Source: an uncultured Oscillospiraceae bacterium (GTDB lineage: Bacteria; Bacillota; Clostridia; Oscillospirales; Oscillospiraceae). Taken from it: 17,428 bases of DNA. Positions 1 through 7,912 of the stretch are shown here, one piece after another (the stretch's first letter is position 1; each line of letters begins with the position of its first letter). The DNA is taken from positions 1-17,428 of the forward strand of contig CAJTOE010000035.1 in NCBI GenBank assembly GCA_910577805.1, in the 5' to 3' direction. The notes under the pieces were generated by a model. That model saw only the letters and a program-made list of their open reading frames with translations, was not told the origin of the DNA and searched no databases. The position numbers were made by a program, and so were the translations under genes.

Positions 1-608
1 AACGGGTCCGCCGCCAGCCCTGGTCCGTGGTTCTGCTGGACGAGCTGGAGAAGGCCCACCGGGATATCTGGTCCATTCTGCTCCAGGTGATGGAGGAAGG
101 GGTGCTGACCGACTCCCAGGGCCGGAAAACGGATTTCCGCAACACCGTGCTGGTGATGACCTCCAACCTGGGGTCCCAGAACTTCCGGGAGGGGACAGGT
201 CTGGGGTTCGCCCCGGCGGGCCAGGGGGACCGGAAGGATTTGGAGCGGGCGGTGCTGGCCGAGGCCAAGCGGAGCTTTTCGCCGGAATTTCTGAACCGAT
301 TGGACCAAATGCTGGTATTCCACCCCCTGGAGAAGGAGACGCTTGCGGCAATCACCCGGCAGCTTTTGGGGGAGACCCGGAAACGGCTGTCTGACCTGGG
401 GGTCACGATGGAGGTGGAGGACGGCGCGGTCGCCCTGCTGGCCCAGGAGGGCCGGAGCCGGGACTACGGAGCGCGTCCATTACGCCGGGCGGTGGCGGCC
501 TGGGTGGAGGACCCGGCGGCAGACCTGCTTCTGGGGGGCCGTCTGCGCGCCGGGGGGACCATCCGGGTTTCGGCCCAGGGGGAGCGGGTGCGCGTGGAGC
601 TGGTATAA
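1..608 (+). CDS. Clp-type AAA+ unfoldase, C-terminal part (5' truncated by window)
   Basis: The reading frame is open from base 3 and ends at TAA 606-608, so the start lies outside the window. What remains is the second half of the D2 ATPase domain of a ClpC/ClpA/ClpB-type Hsp100. It shows the Walker B motif VVLLDELEKAH, the DSQGR segment, sensor 1 (VLVMTSNLGS), the arginine-finger segment FSPEFLNRLDQ and a sensor-2-like motif (DYGARPLRRA) in the small C-terminal subdomain. An LGF tripeptide after MTSNLGSQ sits where ClpP-binding ATPases carry their IGF/LGF loop, so a partnership with ClpP is likely; ClpB lacks this loop. The role would be ATP-driven unfolding of substrates for proteolysis in the cytoplasm. 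ClpC versus ClpA type cannot be decided without the N-terminal domain. It is much less similar to the ClpE-like gene at 2484-4772 than a recent duplicate would be. Confidence 0.9.
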   Translation, partial: RVRRQPWSVVLLDELEKAHRDIWSILLQVMEEGVLTDSQGRKTDFRNTVLVMTSNLGSQNFREGTGLGFAPAGQGDRKDLERAVLAEAKRSFSPEFLNRLDQMLVFHPLEKETLAAITRQLLGETRKRLSDLGVTMEVEDGAVALLAQEGRSRDYGARPLRRAVAAWVEDPAADLLLGGRLRAGGTIRVSAQGERVRVELV

Positions 609-626
609 TTTTACTGAAAAATGGAG

Positions 627-659
627 AAAACCGGGTTTTTTACAACGCCCGGTTTTTTT
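627..659 (+). terminator. Rho-independent terminator of the Clp gene
   Basis: The arms AAAACCGGG (627-635) and CCCGGTTTT (648-656) form a 9-bp stem with a 12-nt loop, followed by a T run to 659. It begins 18 nt after the stop codon of the truncated Clp gene and precedes the promoter of the chemotaxis gene, so the two are separate transcription units. Confidence 0.85.
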
Positions 660-670
660 CTAAGAACCTC

Positions 671-699
671 TTGTATTTTTCCGCCAAATCCGCTACAAT
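671..699 (+). promoter_or_regulatory. Sigma-A type promoter of the chemotaxis receptor
   Basis: TTGTAT (671-676) and TACAAT (694-699) are separated by exactly 17 nt. The -10 lies about 45 nt upstream of the ATG at 745, and a GGGAGG ribosome site at 728-733 is between them. No sigma-D (flagellar) motif was evident, so the receptor may be expressed independently of flagellar regulons. Confidence 0.65.
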
Positions 700-744
700 A
701 GTAGAGGCATTTCTTGTGGATTTTATTGGGAGGCGAAACACACC

Positions 745-2424
745 ATGAAGAAAGCGATGAATCAATCGACGCTTACTACGATTTTAAATGTAGCGTCAAT
801 CTGCGCATTGGTCCTATTGTTGATACTGCTGATTATCAACACCAGCGCCAGCAGCCGTCTGGACGAGTCCAATCAGGAGCGGTATGAGCTGACCTACAAC
901 GCCAACCGTTTCATGAACGGCTCCGCGTACCTGACCAACGAGGTCCGGGCTTTTGCGGCGACCGGCATGCAGGAGCATTATGACAATTACTGGAACGAGG
1001 TCAACACTCTGAAAAACCGGGACCAGGGCGTGGCCGCCATGCAGGAAATCGGCATCACCGACGAAGAGCAGAGCATGATTGACCAGATGTCCGCTCTGTC
1101 CAATGAGCTGGTCCCCCTGGAGGAGCAGGCCATGCAGCAGGTCCAGGCAGGGCAGAGAAACCTTGCGGTCAACTACGTGTACGGCGACGACTACAACAAC
1201 GCTCTGGCGAAGATCACCAGCCTGAAGGAGCAGTTTTTGGAGGACCTGGACGCCCGTGCGCTTCGGGAGGTCCAGTCGCTGGAGCGCCGGGTTTTGATCG
1301 TCCGGGTGCTGATGATTCTGGCCCTGGTGGTGGTTGGCGTCCTTCAGGTGTTCAGTATGCGTGTGATTCGCCGCCGTATCCTCCGGCCTGTGATCGCCGT
1401 GAAGGACCAGATGGGAGAGATCTCCCAGGGCAACCTCTCTGCGGAGTTCCGGTGGGAGCCGGACACCTCGGAGCTGGGTATGCTGGTGAACTCCATCCAC
1501 GAGACCAAGCGGGAGCTGAAAACGTACATCAAGGATATTGATGAAAAGCTGGCCCAGATGGCCCAGGGCAACATGGACCTGAACATTACGGCCACCTACC
1601 GGGGAGAGTTCCTTCCCATCCGGAATGCCATGCAGCAGATTCTGGACTCCCTGAACGATGCGCTGTACCACATTCGCCAGACTGCGTTCCAGGTGTCCAA
1701 CGAGTCCCAGCGGATGGCCGCCGGCGCTCAGACCCTGTCCGAGGGCGCGGTACAGCAGGCATCCACAGTGGAAGAGCTCTCTGCGGGCATCCAGGATATT
1801 TCGGGCCAGGTGGGCCAGACCTCTCTGGACGCGGCGGAGGCCCGGCAGTACACGATGTCTGCCAGTGAGCAGCTTCAGGTGTGCAGCAGCAAAATGAACG
1901 CCCTGACCAAGGCCATTTCGGATATCTCCGAGTCCTCCAAGCAGATCAGCGGCATCACCAAGGCCATCGAGGACATCTCTTTCCAGACGAACATTCTGGC
2001 GCTGAACGCCTCCGTGGAGGCCGCGCGGGCCGGTGCGGCGGGTAAGGGCTTTGCCGTGGTGGCGGACGAGGTCCAGCGGCTGGCCAGCAAGAGCGCGGAA
2101 TCCGCCAAGAGCATTACGGAGCTGATCGACGCCTCGGTGGAGCAGGTCAGATACGGCACCACCCTGTCCGAGGAGACGACCCAGGCCCTCCTGGAGGTGG
2201 TGAACAGTGCCCAGCAGTCCTCGGAGCTGGTGGACCAGATCGCCCACTCCGCCCAGGCGCAGGCCCTGTCCCTCAAGCAGCTGACCGAGGGCATGGAATT
2301 GATTTCCAACGTCGTGCAGACCAACGCCGCCACCGCCGAGGAGTCGGCCTCCTCCGCGGAGGAGCTGCGCCAGCAGGCAGAGAAGCTGGAAGCTTCCGTC
2401 CAGCGGTTCCAGCTGCGGCAGTAA
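745..2424 (+). CDS. Methyl-accepting chemotaxis protein, 559 aa
   Basis: This is a transmembrane chemoreceptor that would control CheA kinase through CheW. Residues 13-33 form TM1, and residues 34-180 form a helical, four-helix-bundle-like extracellular sensor domain rich in charged heptads. Residues 183-205 are TM2, 206-258 a HAMP domain, and about 262-312 a second HAMP-like helical segment. A long coiled-coil signalling domain runs to the C terminus. The highly conserved hairpin tip is present at about 409-448 (EDISFQTNILALNASVEAAR, then AGAAGKGFAVVADEV). No NWETF-like CheR tether pentapeptide ends the protein. The ATG has a GGGAGG site 11 nt upstream. The gene stands alone between two terminators with no che genes beside it, so it is an orphan receptor. 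The ligand cannot be inferred from sequence. Confidence 0.95.
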   Translation: MKKAMNQSTLTTILNVASICALVLLLILLIINTSASSRLDESNQERYELTYNANRFMNGSAYLTNEVRAFAATGMQEHYDNYWNEVNTLKNRDQGVAAMQEIGITDEEQSMIDQMSALSNELVPLEEQAMQQVQAGQRNLAVNYVYGDDYNNALAKITSLKEQFLEDLDARALREVQSLERRVLIVRVLMILALVVVGVLQVFSMRVIRRRILRPVIAVKDQMGEISQGNLSAEFRWEPDTSELGMLVNSIHETKRELKTYIKDIDEKLAQMAQGNMDLNITATYRGEFLPIRNAMQQILDSLNDALYHIRQTAFQVSNESQRMAAGAQTLSEGAVQQASTVEELSAGIQDISGQVGQTSLDAAEARQYTMSASEQLQVCSSKMNALTKAISDISESSKQISGITKAIEDISFQTNILALNASVEAARAGAAGKGFAVVADEVQRLASKSAESAKSITELIDASVEQVRYGTTLSEETTQALLEVVNSAQQSSELVDQIAHSAQAQALSLKQLTEGMELISNVVQTNAATAEESASSAEELRQQAEKLEASVQRFQLRQ

Positions 2425-2442
2425 GCATCTGCATACAGAATA

Positions 2443-2473
2443 AAAAGGGCGTCCGTACAGCGGACGCCCTTTT
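2443..2473. terminator. Bidirectional terminator between convergent genes
   Basis: A perfect 13-bp stem pairs AAAAGGGCGTCCG (2443-2455) with CGGACGCCCTTTT (2461-2473) around the 5-nt loop TACAG. A-rich and T-rich ends on both sides let it work in both directions. It ends the chemotaxis gene (stop at 2424) and the minus-strand Clp gene (stop at 2484). Confidence 0.92.
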
Positions 2474-2483
2474 CATAAGCACC

Positions 2484-4772
2484 TCACAGACTCAAGAGCA
2501 CGATTCCGTCGTCCTTGGCCTGGGCCGTCACAGCGGAGACGGGATTCTGATAGTTCTCGATCAGCCGCAGCGCAATGGCGTCCTCCAGCTCCTTCTGGAT
2601 GAGCCGCCGGAGGTTCCGGGCGCCGTAGGCGGCGGAGTAGGATTTTTGGGTCAGATAGTCCAACAGGCTGTCGTCCCAGGAGAACGTGATGTCCTTTTCC
2701 GCCAGAGAACCCTTCAGCTCCGTCAGCATCAGCACGGCGATACGCTTGAAATCCTCCTCGGTGAGCTGGTTGAAGCAGACCACCTCGTCCACCCGGTTGA
2801 TGAACTCCGGCCGCAGGAAGTCCTGCAAGGCTTTCATGGCTTTGTCCTTGTTCTGCTCGTTGGCGGAGCGTCCAAAGCCTACCGCGCCGCTTTTGGTGTT
2901 GCTTCCGGCGTTGGAGGTCATCACGATAACGGTATTCTCAAAGTTGACCACCCGACCGTGCGCGTCGGTAATGCGCCCGTCGTCCAGAATCTGCAACAAA
3001 ATATTCAGCACGTCCGGGTGAGCCTTTTCAATCTCGTCAAAGAGAACAACGGTGTAGGGCTTGCGGCGGATTTTTTCCGTCAGCTGACCCGCCTCGTCGT
3101 AGCCCACGTAGCCCGGCGGGGAGCCGATAATGCGGGAAACGGCGTGCTTCTCCATAAATTCGGACATATCCAGCCGAATCAGGGACTCCGGCGTGTTGAA
3201 CAGGTCGGCTGCAAGCTGCTTGACCAGCTCAGTCTTGCCTACGCCGGTGGAGCCGACGAAGATAAACGACACAGGCTTACGCTTGGGGGAAATGCCCACC
3301 CGGCCCCGGCGGATGGCGGCGCACACGGATTTCACCGCCTCGTCCTGGCCGATGATGTGGGCCTTGAGGCGGTCCTCCAGCTTTGCCAGCCGCTGGTACT
3401 CCTGCTCCTGAATCTGGCTGGCGGGTATCTTGGTCCAAAGCTCAATGACGTTGGCAAGCTGTTCGCCGGTGAGGGAGGGATACGCCTCCTGGTCCAGCTG
3501 AAGAAGCTCCTCCTCCAGGCGCAGCTCCATACTGCGGATGTCGGCCAGCCGCTTATACGCGTCCTCGCTGGCAGTGGCCATCATGACCTCTTTTTCCTTA
3601 GAAAGGTCCGCCAGCTCTTTTTCCGCCTCTGCCCGGCGGGCCAGCGTGCGGTTTTCCAGATTCAGGTTGGAGCAGGCCTCGTCGATCAGGTCGATGGCCT
3701 TGTCGGGCAAATAGCGGTCGGTAATGTACCGCTCGCTCATGGTCACGGCCAGCCGGCACATTTCCGGTGAAATACGCACCTGATGGAAGGCCTCATAATA
3801 GGGGGCCACGCCCCGGATGATCTCCACGCTCTCGTCAATGGAAGGTTCCTCCACGATGACGGGCTGGAACCGGCGCTCCAGGGCGGTGTCCTTTTCGATG
3901 TGCTTGCGGTACTCGTTCAGGGTGGTCGCGCCAATGACCTGAAGCTCCCCGCGGCTCAGGGCGGGCTTGAGGATGTTGGCGGCGTTCATGCTGCCCTCCG
4001 CGTCGCCGGCCCCCACGATGGTGTGGACCTCGTCAATGACCAGAATGATGTTGCCCAGCTTGCGGATTTCCTCAATCAGACCCTTCATGCGGCTCTCGAA
4101 CTGGCCCCGGAACTGGGTCCCGGCCACCAGGGAGGTCAGGTCCAGCAAATAGACCTCCTTGTCCAGCAGCTTGTAGGGCACGTCGCCCTTGCTGATGCGG
4201 GCGGCCAGCCCCTCGGCGATGGCGGTCTTGCCTACGCCGGGCTCGCCAATGAGACAGGGGTTATTCTTCTGGCGGCGGTTCAGGATTTGAATGACCCGCT
4301 GAAGCTCCCGTTCCCGGCCCACCAGATTGTCCAGCTTGCCCTCCTGGGCCCGGCGGGTGAGGGAGATGCAGTAGTTCTCCAAAAACTTTCGTTTCGGGGC
4401 GCGCTCATTTTTCTGCGTCTGGGTGGTTTTCTCCCCCCGGCCCTCGCCGGAACTGGAGCTGAAAAGCTGGTTGAGGAAGGGGAAGGTGGCGGTGCGGCCG
4501 TCGTCCTCTCCGCTGTCGTTGTCCTCCTTGGCGGGCAGGAGGCTTTCCAGGCCCTCCGCGCCGCCGAAGGCGGTCATCATTTCGTGGGTCAGGGATTCCA
4601 AATCCTCATCGGTGATCCCCATTTTCTTCATCATATCGTCAATGGGCTTGATGCCCAAGTCCTTTGCGCACTTGAGGCACAGACCGTCGTTTTTGGACAC
4701 CCCGTTTTCCAGCCGGGTGATAAATACCACAGCCACGTGCTTTTTGCAGCGGCTGCACATGGTAGGCTGCAT
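2484..4772 (-). CDS. clpE: ClpE-like AAA+ unfoldase with N-terminal zinc finger, 762 aa
   Basis: This Hsp100 ATPase has two AAA+ domains and would feed substrates to ClpP. A four-cysteine zinc finger (C6, C9, C32, C35) replaces the Clp_N repeat domain, the hallmark of ClpE. An acidic and serine-rich linker (about 80-120) follows. D1 has Walker A GEPGVGKT (176-183) and Walker B VIDE (245-248). A UVR-like coiled middle region lies at about 375-430. D2 has Walker A GSTGVGKT (507-514), Walker B VVLFDE (575-580), a VGFG loop (631-634) at the ClpP-docking position, arginine-finger segment RPEFINRVDE and sensor 2 GARNLRR. An AAAGGAG site lies 8 nt from the ATG. It is longer than typical ClpE (about 700 aa), mainly through the linker. 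No tandem CtsR heptads are visible upstream. It is probably the last gene of the truA-cvpA block; a weak TTGTAA/CATATT pair in the 79-nt gap could also drive it. Confidence 0.9.
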   Translation of the reverse strand: MQPTMCSRCKKHVAVVFITRLENGVSKNDGLCLKCAKDLGIKPIDDMMKKMGITDEDLESLTHEMMTAFGGAEGLESLLPAKEDNDSGEDDGRTATFPFLNQLFSSSSGEGRGEKTTQTQKNERAPKRKFLENYCISLTRRAQEGKLDNLVGRERELQRVIQILNRRQKNNPCLIGEPGVGKTAIAEGLAARISKGDVPYKLLDKEVYLLDLTSLVAGTQFRGQFESRMKGLIEEIRKLGNIILVIDEVHTIVGAGDAEGSMNAANILKPALSRGELQVIGATTLNEYRKHIEKDTALERRFQPVIVEEPSIDESVEIIRGVAPYYEAFHQVRISPEMCRLAVTMSERYITDRYLPDKAIDLIDEACSNLNLENRTLARRAEAEKELADLSKEKEVMMATASEDAYKRLADIRSMELRLEEELLQLDQEAYPSLTGEQLANVIELWTKIPASQIQEQEYQRLAKLEDRLKAHIIGQDEAVKSVCAAIRRGRVGISPKRKPVSFIFVGSTGVGKTELVKQLAADLFNTPESLIRLDMSEFMEKHAVSRIIGSPPGYVGYDEAGQLTEKIRRKPYTVVLFDEIEKAHPDVLNILLQILDDGRITDAHGRVVNFENTVIVMTSNAGSNTKSGAVGFGRSANEQNKDKAMKALQDFLRPEFINRVDEVVCFNQLTEEDFKRIAVLMLTELKGSLAEKDITFSWDDSLLDYLTQKSYSAAYGARNLRRLIQKELEDAIALRLIENYQNPVSAVTAQAKDDGIVLLSL

Positions 4773-4851
4773 GGGCTTTCACTCCTTTCGGGAGATTTCA
4801 AAATACAGGATGGGTCAGTGTAGCAGAAAAATATGAACTGGATATGAACGT

Positions 4852-5628
4852 TTACAATTTTGATATGCTGGATTCCACACTTTTGGTCAAAGTATTGGCC
4901 AGGAGGCTCAGGGGGCTGTTGGAGCAGAAGATTTTCAGGAGAATGGATTCCTCGATCACCTTCGGGGGAATGACGCTCTCCCGCAGGAGCCAGGCGGCGA
5001 TGAACAGCAGAAGCACTCCCTTGAGAAAGCCCGCCGCGCCGCCGCCCCAGCTGTTCAGGCTGGACAGCACCGGCAAACGGAACGCCAAATCCAGCGCGTG
5101 GCTGAAGAAAAACCAGACCACCATCAGCACAATGAACGCCACAATGAAAATCAGCACCCTGGCGATGTGGATCGCGGCGTAAGAGGACACGGCCTCCAGA
5201 GCAGAGGCGGCCAGATTGATCAAACCGTCCTCCAGCGCGTCCCGGACGTTGTGTGCAAAGGGGCGCAGATAGCGGTTTTCCTCAAAATAGTCCAGAATCA
5301 CGTCCAATGGCACTTGCAGCTCCTGTTCCTCCTCTTCCTCCTCCTCCGGCGGGGGGAGCGCAGGGCGGGGCGTGCTGACAGGGTTCTGGATTTGGATGTT
5401 CCCGCCGTTTTCTTGGAGAAACGCGTCGGTAACGCCCTGCTTGATGACGGGCTGGATGATGCGGGCCACCGGCTCATTGAGTATGTCCACGGTGACAGAA
5501 GCGCCAATAAAGCCCACAAAAATAGCCAGGAAGCCGCAGATGGTCAGAATCAGCCCCCGGCGCATTCCCCGCCAGACGCAGAAGGCCAGAATGAGCAGGA
5601 TCAGCAGGTCCAAAAGTACAGACATCAT
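4852..5628 (-). CDS. CvpA-family-like membrane protein, 258 aa
   Basis: Predicted integral membrane protein with two N-terminal TM segments (about 3-21 and 25-48). Next comes a long extracytoplasmic-like loop with a proline and polyglutamate stretch (about 88-103). Two further TM segments lie at about 150-178 and 198-217. The motif SLNSWGGGAAGFLKGVLLL matches the Gly-rich segment before the last TM of the CvpA (colicin V production) family. Family members have been linked to envelope homeostasis, but their biochemical role is not settled. The start is the first of two adjacent ATGs, with AAAGGAG 10 nt upstream. It lies 109 nt downstream of the DUF5711-type gene and 79 nt upstream of the ClpE-like gene on the same strand. 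A lone TTGACA at 5667-5672 lacks a suitable -10. The run of Glu codons makes a low-complexity GAA/GAG tract near 5320-5350. Confidence 0.72.
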   Translation of the reverse strand: MMSVLLDLLILLILAFCVWRGMRRGLILTICGFLAIFVGFIGASVTVDILNEPVARIIQPVIKQGVTDAFLQENGGNIQIQNPVSTPRPALPPPEEEEEEEQELQVPLDVILDYFEENRYLRPFAHNVRDALEDGLINLAASALEAVSSYAAIHIARVLIFIVAFIVLMVVWFFFSHALDLAFRLPVLSSLNSWGGGAAGFLKGVLLLFIAAWLLRESVIPPKVIEESILLKIFCSNSPLSLLANTLTKSVESSISKL

Positions 5629-5737
5629 AAAGTATATACTCCTTTCGGGGAAATTACTATTAAATCTGTCAATTCAGGTTTTTTGTTTGCAGAGCGGTGC
5701 GGCGCTTTGGGGGAAGAGCCAAAGGCTCACAACGCAA

Positions 5738-6892
5738 TTACGGAATGTACAACCAAGCCTGCTGGCTGTCCGCCAAAAGACTGGCCCCGGTGGAGGACAA
5801 GGCAGTGTACCGTGCGCCCCGCTGGTTTTCCAGGCGGGCGTATTCCTCCAAATCGGTGTGGTAGATGGTCAGTGCGTCGGCGGTGAGCAGAGAGCAGTAA
5901 TTCCCCGCGGCGTCGAAATCCAGCACCTGGGCGGACAGGTCCAGTGTGGCCTGGGCGGTCCCGTCGGGGGCAATGACCAGCATCTGGTCTGCCGAACCGG
6001 CCTGGTACTGGCCCAGCATCAGAAGCGCGAAGCCGTCCCCGTTCAAAGAACAGCCCTTAAGAAACCCGGTGCCGTAGTAGTACTGCGCTAAAACAGGCTC
6101 GTCCTTGGACAGGTCTACGCAGACGATACGGTCCTCCCCCACGGCCCAGACCCGGTTGTGTTCAACCTCCAGGTCCAGCACGGTAATGTTCCCCAGGGAG
6201 ACCTGGGTGGAGGGCGTTTTGCTGTTGAGGGAGTAGAGCAGAAGCGTGCTTTGGAACACGCCGCCGTCCTGGCCGATATTGACCACCGCAACAGTCCGGC
6301 TGTCCGGGGAGAGGGCGGCGTCCATCACGAAGGTGTTGGACATGATCTCCATTTTCGGCGCGTGGTTCCCGTCGTAGACCGTCACAGAGCCTTTATACCC
6401 TCCCTGCTGGGCCGTTACAGTCAGCCAGCCCTGGCGGTTGACACGGGCGGAGAGCAAGTCCGCGCCTGGGTCCAGCCGGAGGGAAAAAGATTGCTCCACT
6501 CCGGAGTAGAGATACAGGTCCCGTCCGCCTGCGTCGTAGACCACTCCGGCGTTGTTGGACCAGGTGAGGACGGGGCTGGACAGGCTGACCACCTGCTCGT
6601 TGTACTGTTCTCCGTCAAAGGAGTAGTAGTGCGCGCCGGAGGCGGAGGCCATCAGCAGGCCGTTGCGCAGATAGGCGAAATTCATCTGGTCGCCGCCGCC
6701 GTGGGTGAACGCGGGGGACTCGCCGTCGGGGCTGGTTTGCAGATTGCGGTAGGTCATCCACCGGTGCAGAGCGTCCAGGTTCAGCTCATCCCGGTAAACC
6801 ACGAGGACCAGCGCCCCCAGCAGCAGCGCGGCGGTCACGATCAGGGCCAGAAAGCGGCGGAAAAATCCCGGTTTTTTTGGTGCTTGCTGCAT
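5738..6892 (-). CDS. Membrane-anchored beta-propeller protein (DUF5711-like), 384 aa
   Basis: A basic N terminus (KKPGFFRRF) followed by one hydrophobic segment (about residues 13-33) suggests a signal anchor that places the rest outside the membrane. The remainder reads as repeated short beta-strand blades, with phrases such as AALSPDSRTVAVVNI and VWAVGEDRIVCVDLS typical of WD40/PQQ-like propellers. I recognise this as resembling the DUF5711 family of Clostridia; its function is unknown. The ATG at 6890-6892 is 2 nt past the stop of the XRE-TruA gene, with a GAGG site inside the end of that gene, so translation is probably coupled. No convincing terminator follows: a 5-bp GAGCC/GGCTC hairpin near 5718-5730 lacks a T run. 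The gene is therefore probably co-transcribed with the CvpA-like gene. Confidence 0.7.
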   Translation of the reverse strand: MQQAPKKPGFFRRFLALIVTAALLLGALVLVVYRDELNLDALHRWMTYRNLQTSPDGESPAFTHGGGDQMNFAYLRNGLLMASASGAHYYSFDGEQYNEQVVSLSSPVLTWSNNAGVVYDAGGRDLYLYSGVEQSFSLRLDPGADLLSARVNRQGWLTVTAQQGGYKGSVTVYDGNHAPKMEIMSNTFVMDAALSPDSRTVAVVNIGQDGGVFQSTLLLYSLNSKTPSTQVSLGNITVLDLEVEHNRVWAVGEDRIVCVDLSKDEPVLAQYYYGTGFLKGCSLNGDGFALLMLGQYQAGSADQMLVIAPDGTAQATLDLSAQVLDFDAAGNYCSLLTADALTIYHTDLEEYARLENQRGARYTALSSTGASLLADSQQAWLYIP

Positions 6893-6894
6893 AA

Positions 6895-7896
6895 TCAGAC
6901 ATCCTCATCATACCAAAGCTTGGTCATATAGAGTCCTCCGGGGGGGACTGTGGGTCCGGCCAGCGTCCGGTTCCCGGACTGCAAAATGGCGGGGATGTCC
7001 TCCGGGGAGAGCTTTCCTTCCGCGGCGTAGACAACGGTGCCCACCATGGCACGGACCATGTTGTAGAGAAATCCGTCCGCACACACCCGGCACTGGATCA
7101 TGTCACCATCCCGGCGGACCTCGAAATAGTGGACGGTCCGGACGGTGGTTTTGGTCTCGGTGCCCACAGAGCGTACCGCCCGGAAATCGTGGGTGCCTAC
7201 GAATTGGTCTGCCGCCCGCTGCATGACCGTCTCGTCCAGGTGCTTGGGGTAGAACCAGGCGCGGTTGACAAAAAAAGCATTCCCCAAGCGGTTGTTGAAG
7301 ATTTTATAGGTATACTCTTTTTTGCGGCAGGAGCCGATGGCGTTAAAGCCGTCGGGGACCTGCGTGGCCCGGACCACCACGATATCATCCGGCAGACGGG
7401 TGTTGACCGCCAGGGGGATGCGGTCGCAGGGGATGGCGGAGGTAGTGCGGAAATTGGCCACATAGGTTTCCGCGTGGACTCCGGCGTCTGTACGGCCCGC
7501 CCCGGTGCATTTGACCGGGTGACAGACTACGGTTTCCAGGGCTTTTTCCAAGGTCTCCGCCACAGAGGAGGCGTTTTTCTGGACCTGCCAGCCGTGGTAG
7601 GCGGTGCCCACGTACATCAGGCGCAGAGCGATGTTGCGTTTTGCGTCCGGGGCTGGCTCCGGCGGGGGCGGAGGAGGAGTATGGATGGTTTTTTCGTCTG
7701 TACGGCCCAAAAGATAGTCGATGCTGACGCCGAAATAATCAGCTAAACTGATTAAACGGGGGACCTCCGGAAATCCACGCCCCTGCTCGTAGCATTGGTA
7801 TCCGCTGGCAGACAGGCCCAAATACTTTGCCATTTCGGGCTGATTTATTTTTTTCGCCTTCCGCAGGGCTTTCAGACGGGCGGGAAATACACTCAT
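6895..7896 (-). CDS. truA: XRE helix-turn-helix / TruA tRNA pseudouridine synthase fusion, 333 aa
   Basis: Residues 1-66 are a Cro/C1-type HTH domain (RLKALRKAKKINQPEMAKYL, then SLADYFGVSIDYLLGRTDE). Residues 67-86 are a proline-rich linker (PPPPPPEPAPD). Residues 87-333 are a full-length TruA, which isomerises U38-U40 in the tRNA anticodon arm. The catalytic loop GRTDAGVHA is intact, with catalytic Asp137. The frame is continuous across the junction, and no start codon with a ribosome site precedes the TruA part, so this is a genuine fusion. The frame stays open upstream to 8031, but I place the start at ATG 7894-7896. It has AAAGGAG 8 nt upstream and begins at the usual XRE N terminus; the extra codons lie in a MITE. 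It is first gene of a block with the propeller, CvpA-like and ClpE-like genes. Whether the HTH binds DNA or RNA is unknown. Confidence 0.9.
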   Translation of the reverse strand: MSVFPARLKALRKAKKINQPEMAKYLGLSASGYQCYEQGRGFPEVPRLISLADYFGVSIDYLLGRTDEKTIHTPPPPPPEPAPDAKRNIALRLMYVGTAYHGWQVQKNASSVAETLEKALETVVCHPVKCTGAGRTDAGVHAETYVANFRTTSAIPCDRIPLAVNTRLPDDIVVVRATQVPDGFNAIGSCRKKEYTYKIFNNRLGNAFFVNRAWFYPKHLDETVMQRAADQFVGTHDFRAVRSVGTETKTTVRTVHYFEVRRDGDMIQCRVCADGFLYNMVRAMVGTVVYAAEGKLSPEDIPAILQSGNRTLAGPTVPPGGLYMTKLWYDEDV

Positions 7897-7912
7897 AATA
7901 GTTGCTCCTTTG

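Noticed and set aside
814..2247. Long minus-strand open frame (477 aa) opposite the chemotaxis receptor
   Set aside because: Its product is low-complexity His/Leu/Gly-rich with no known motif and mirrors the third-position GC bias of the receptor gene; the receptor is unmistakable.
2646..4823. Plus-strand open frames of 374 and 346 aa opposite the ClpE-like gene
   Set aside because: These are antisense shadows of a high-GC gene; no ribosome sites or recognisable domains.
4773..4900. CtsR box upstream of the ClpE-like gene
   Set aside because: Only a single GGTCAAA-like heptad (near 4885) is seen, inside the CvpA-like gene; the required tandem repeat is missing.
5667..5672. TTGACA on the minus strand upstream of the CvpA-like gene
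   Set aside because: No acceptable -10 lies 16-18 nt downstream.
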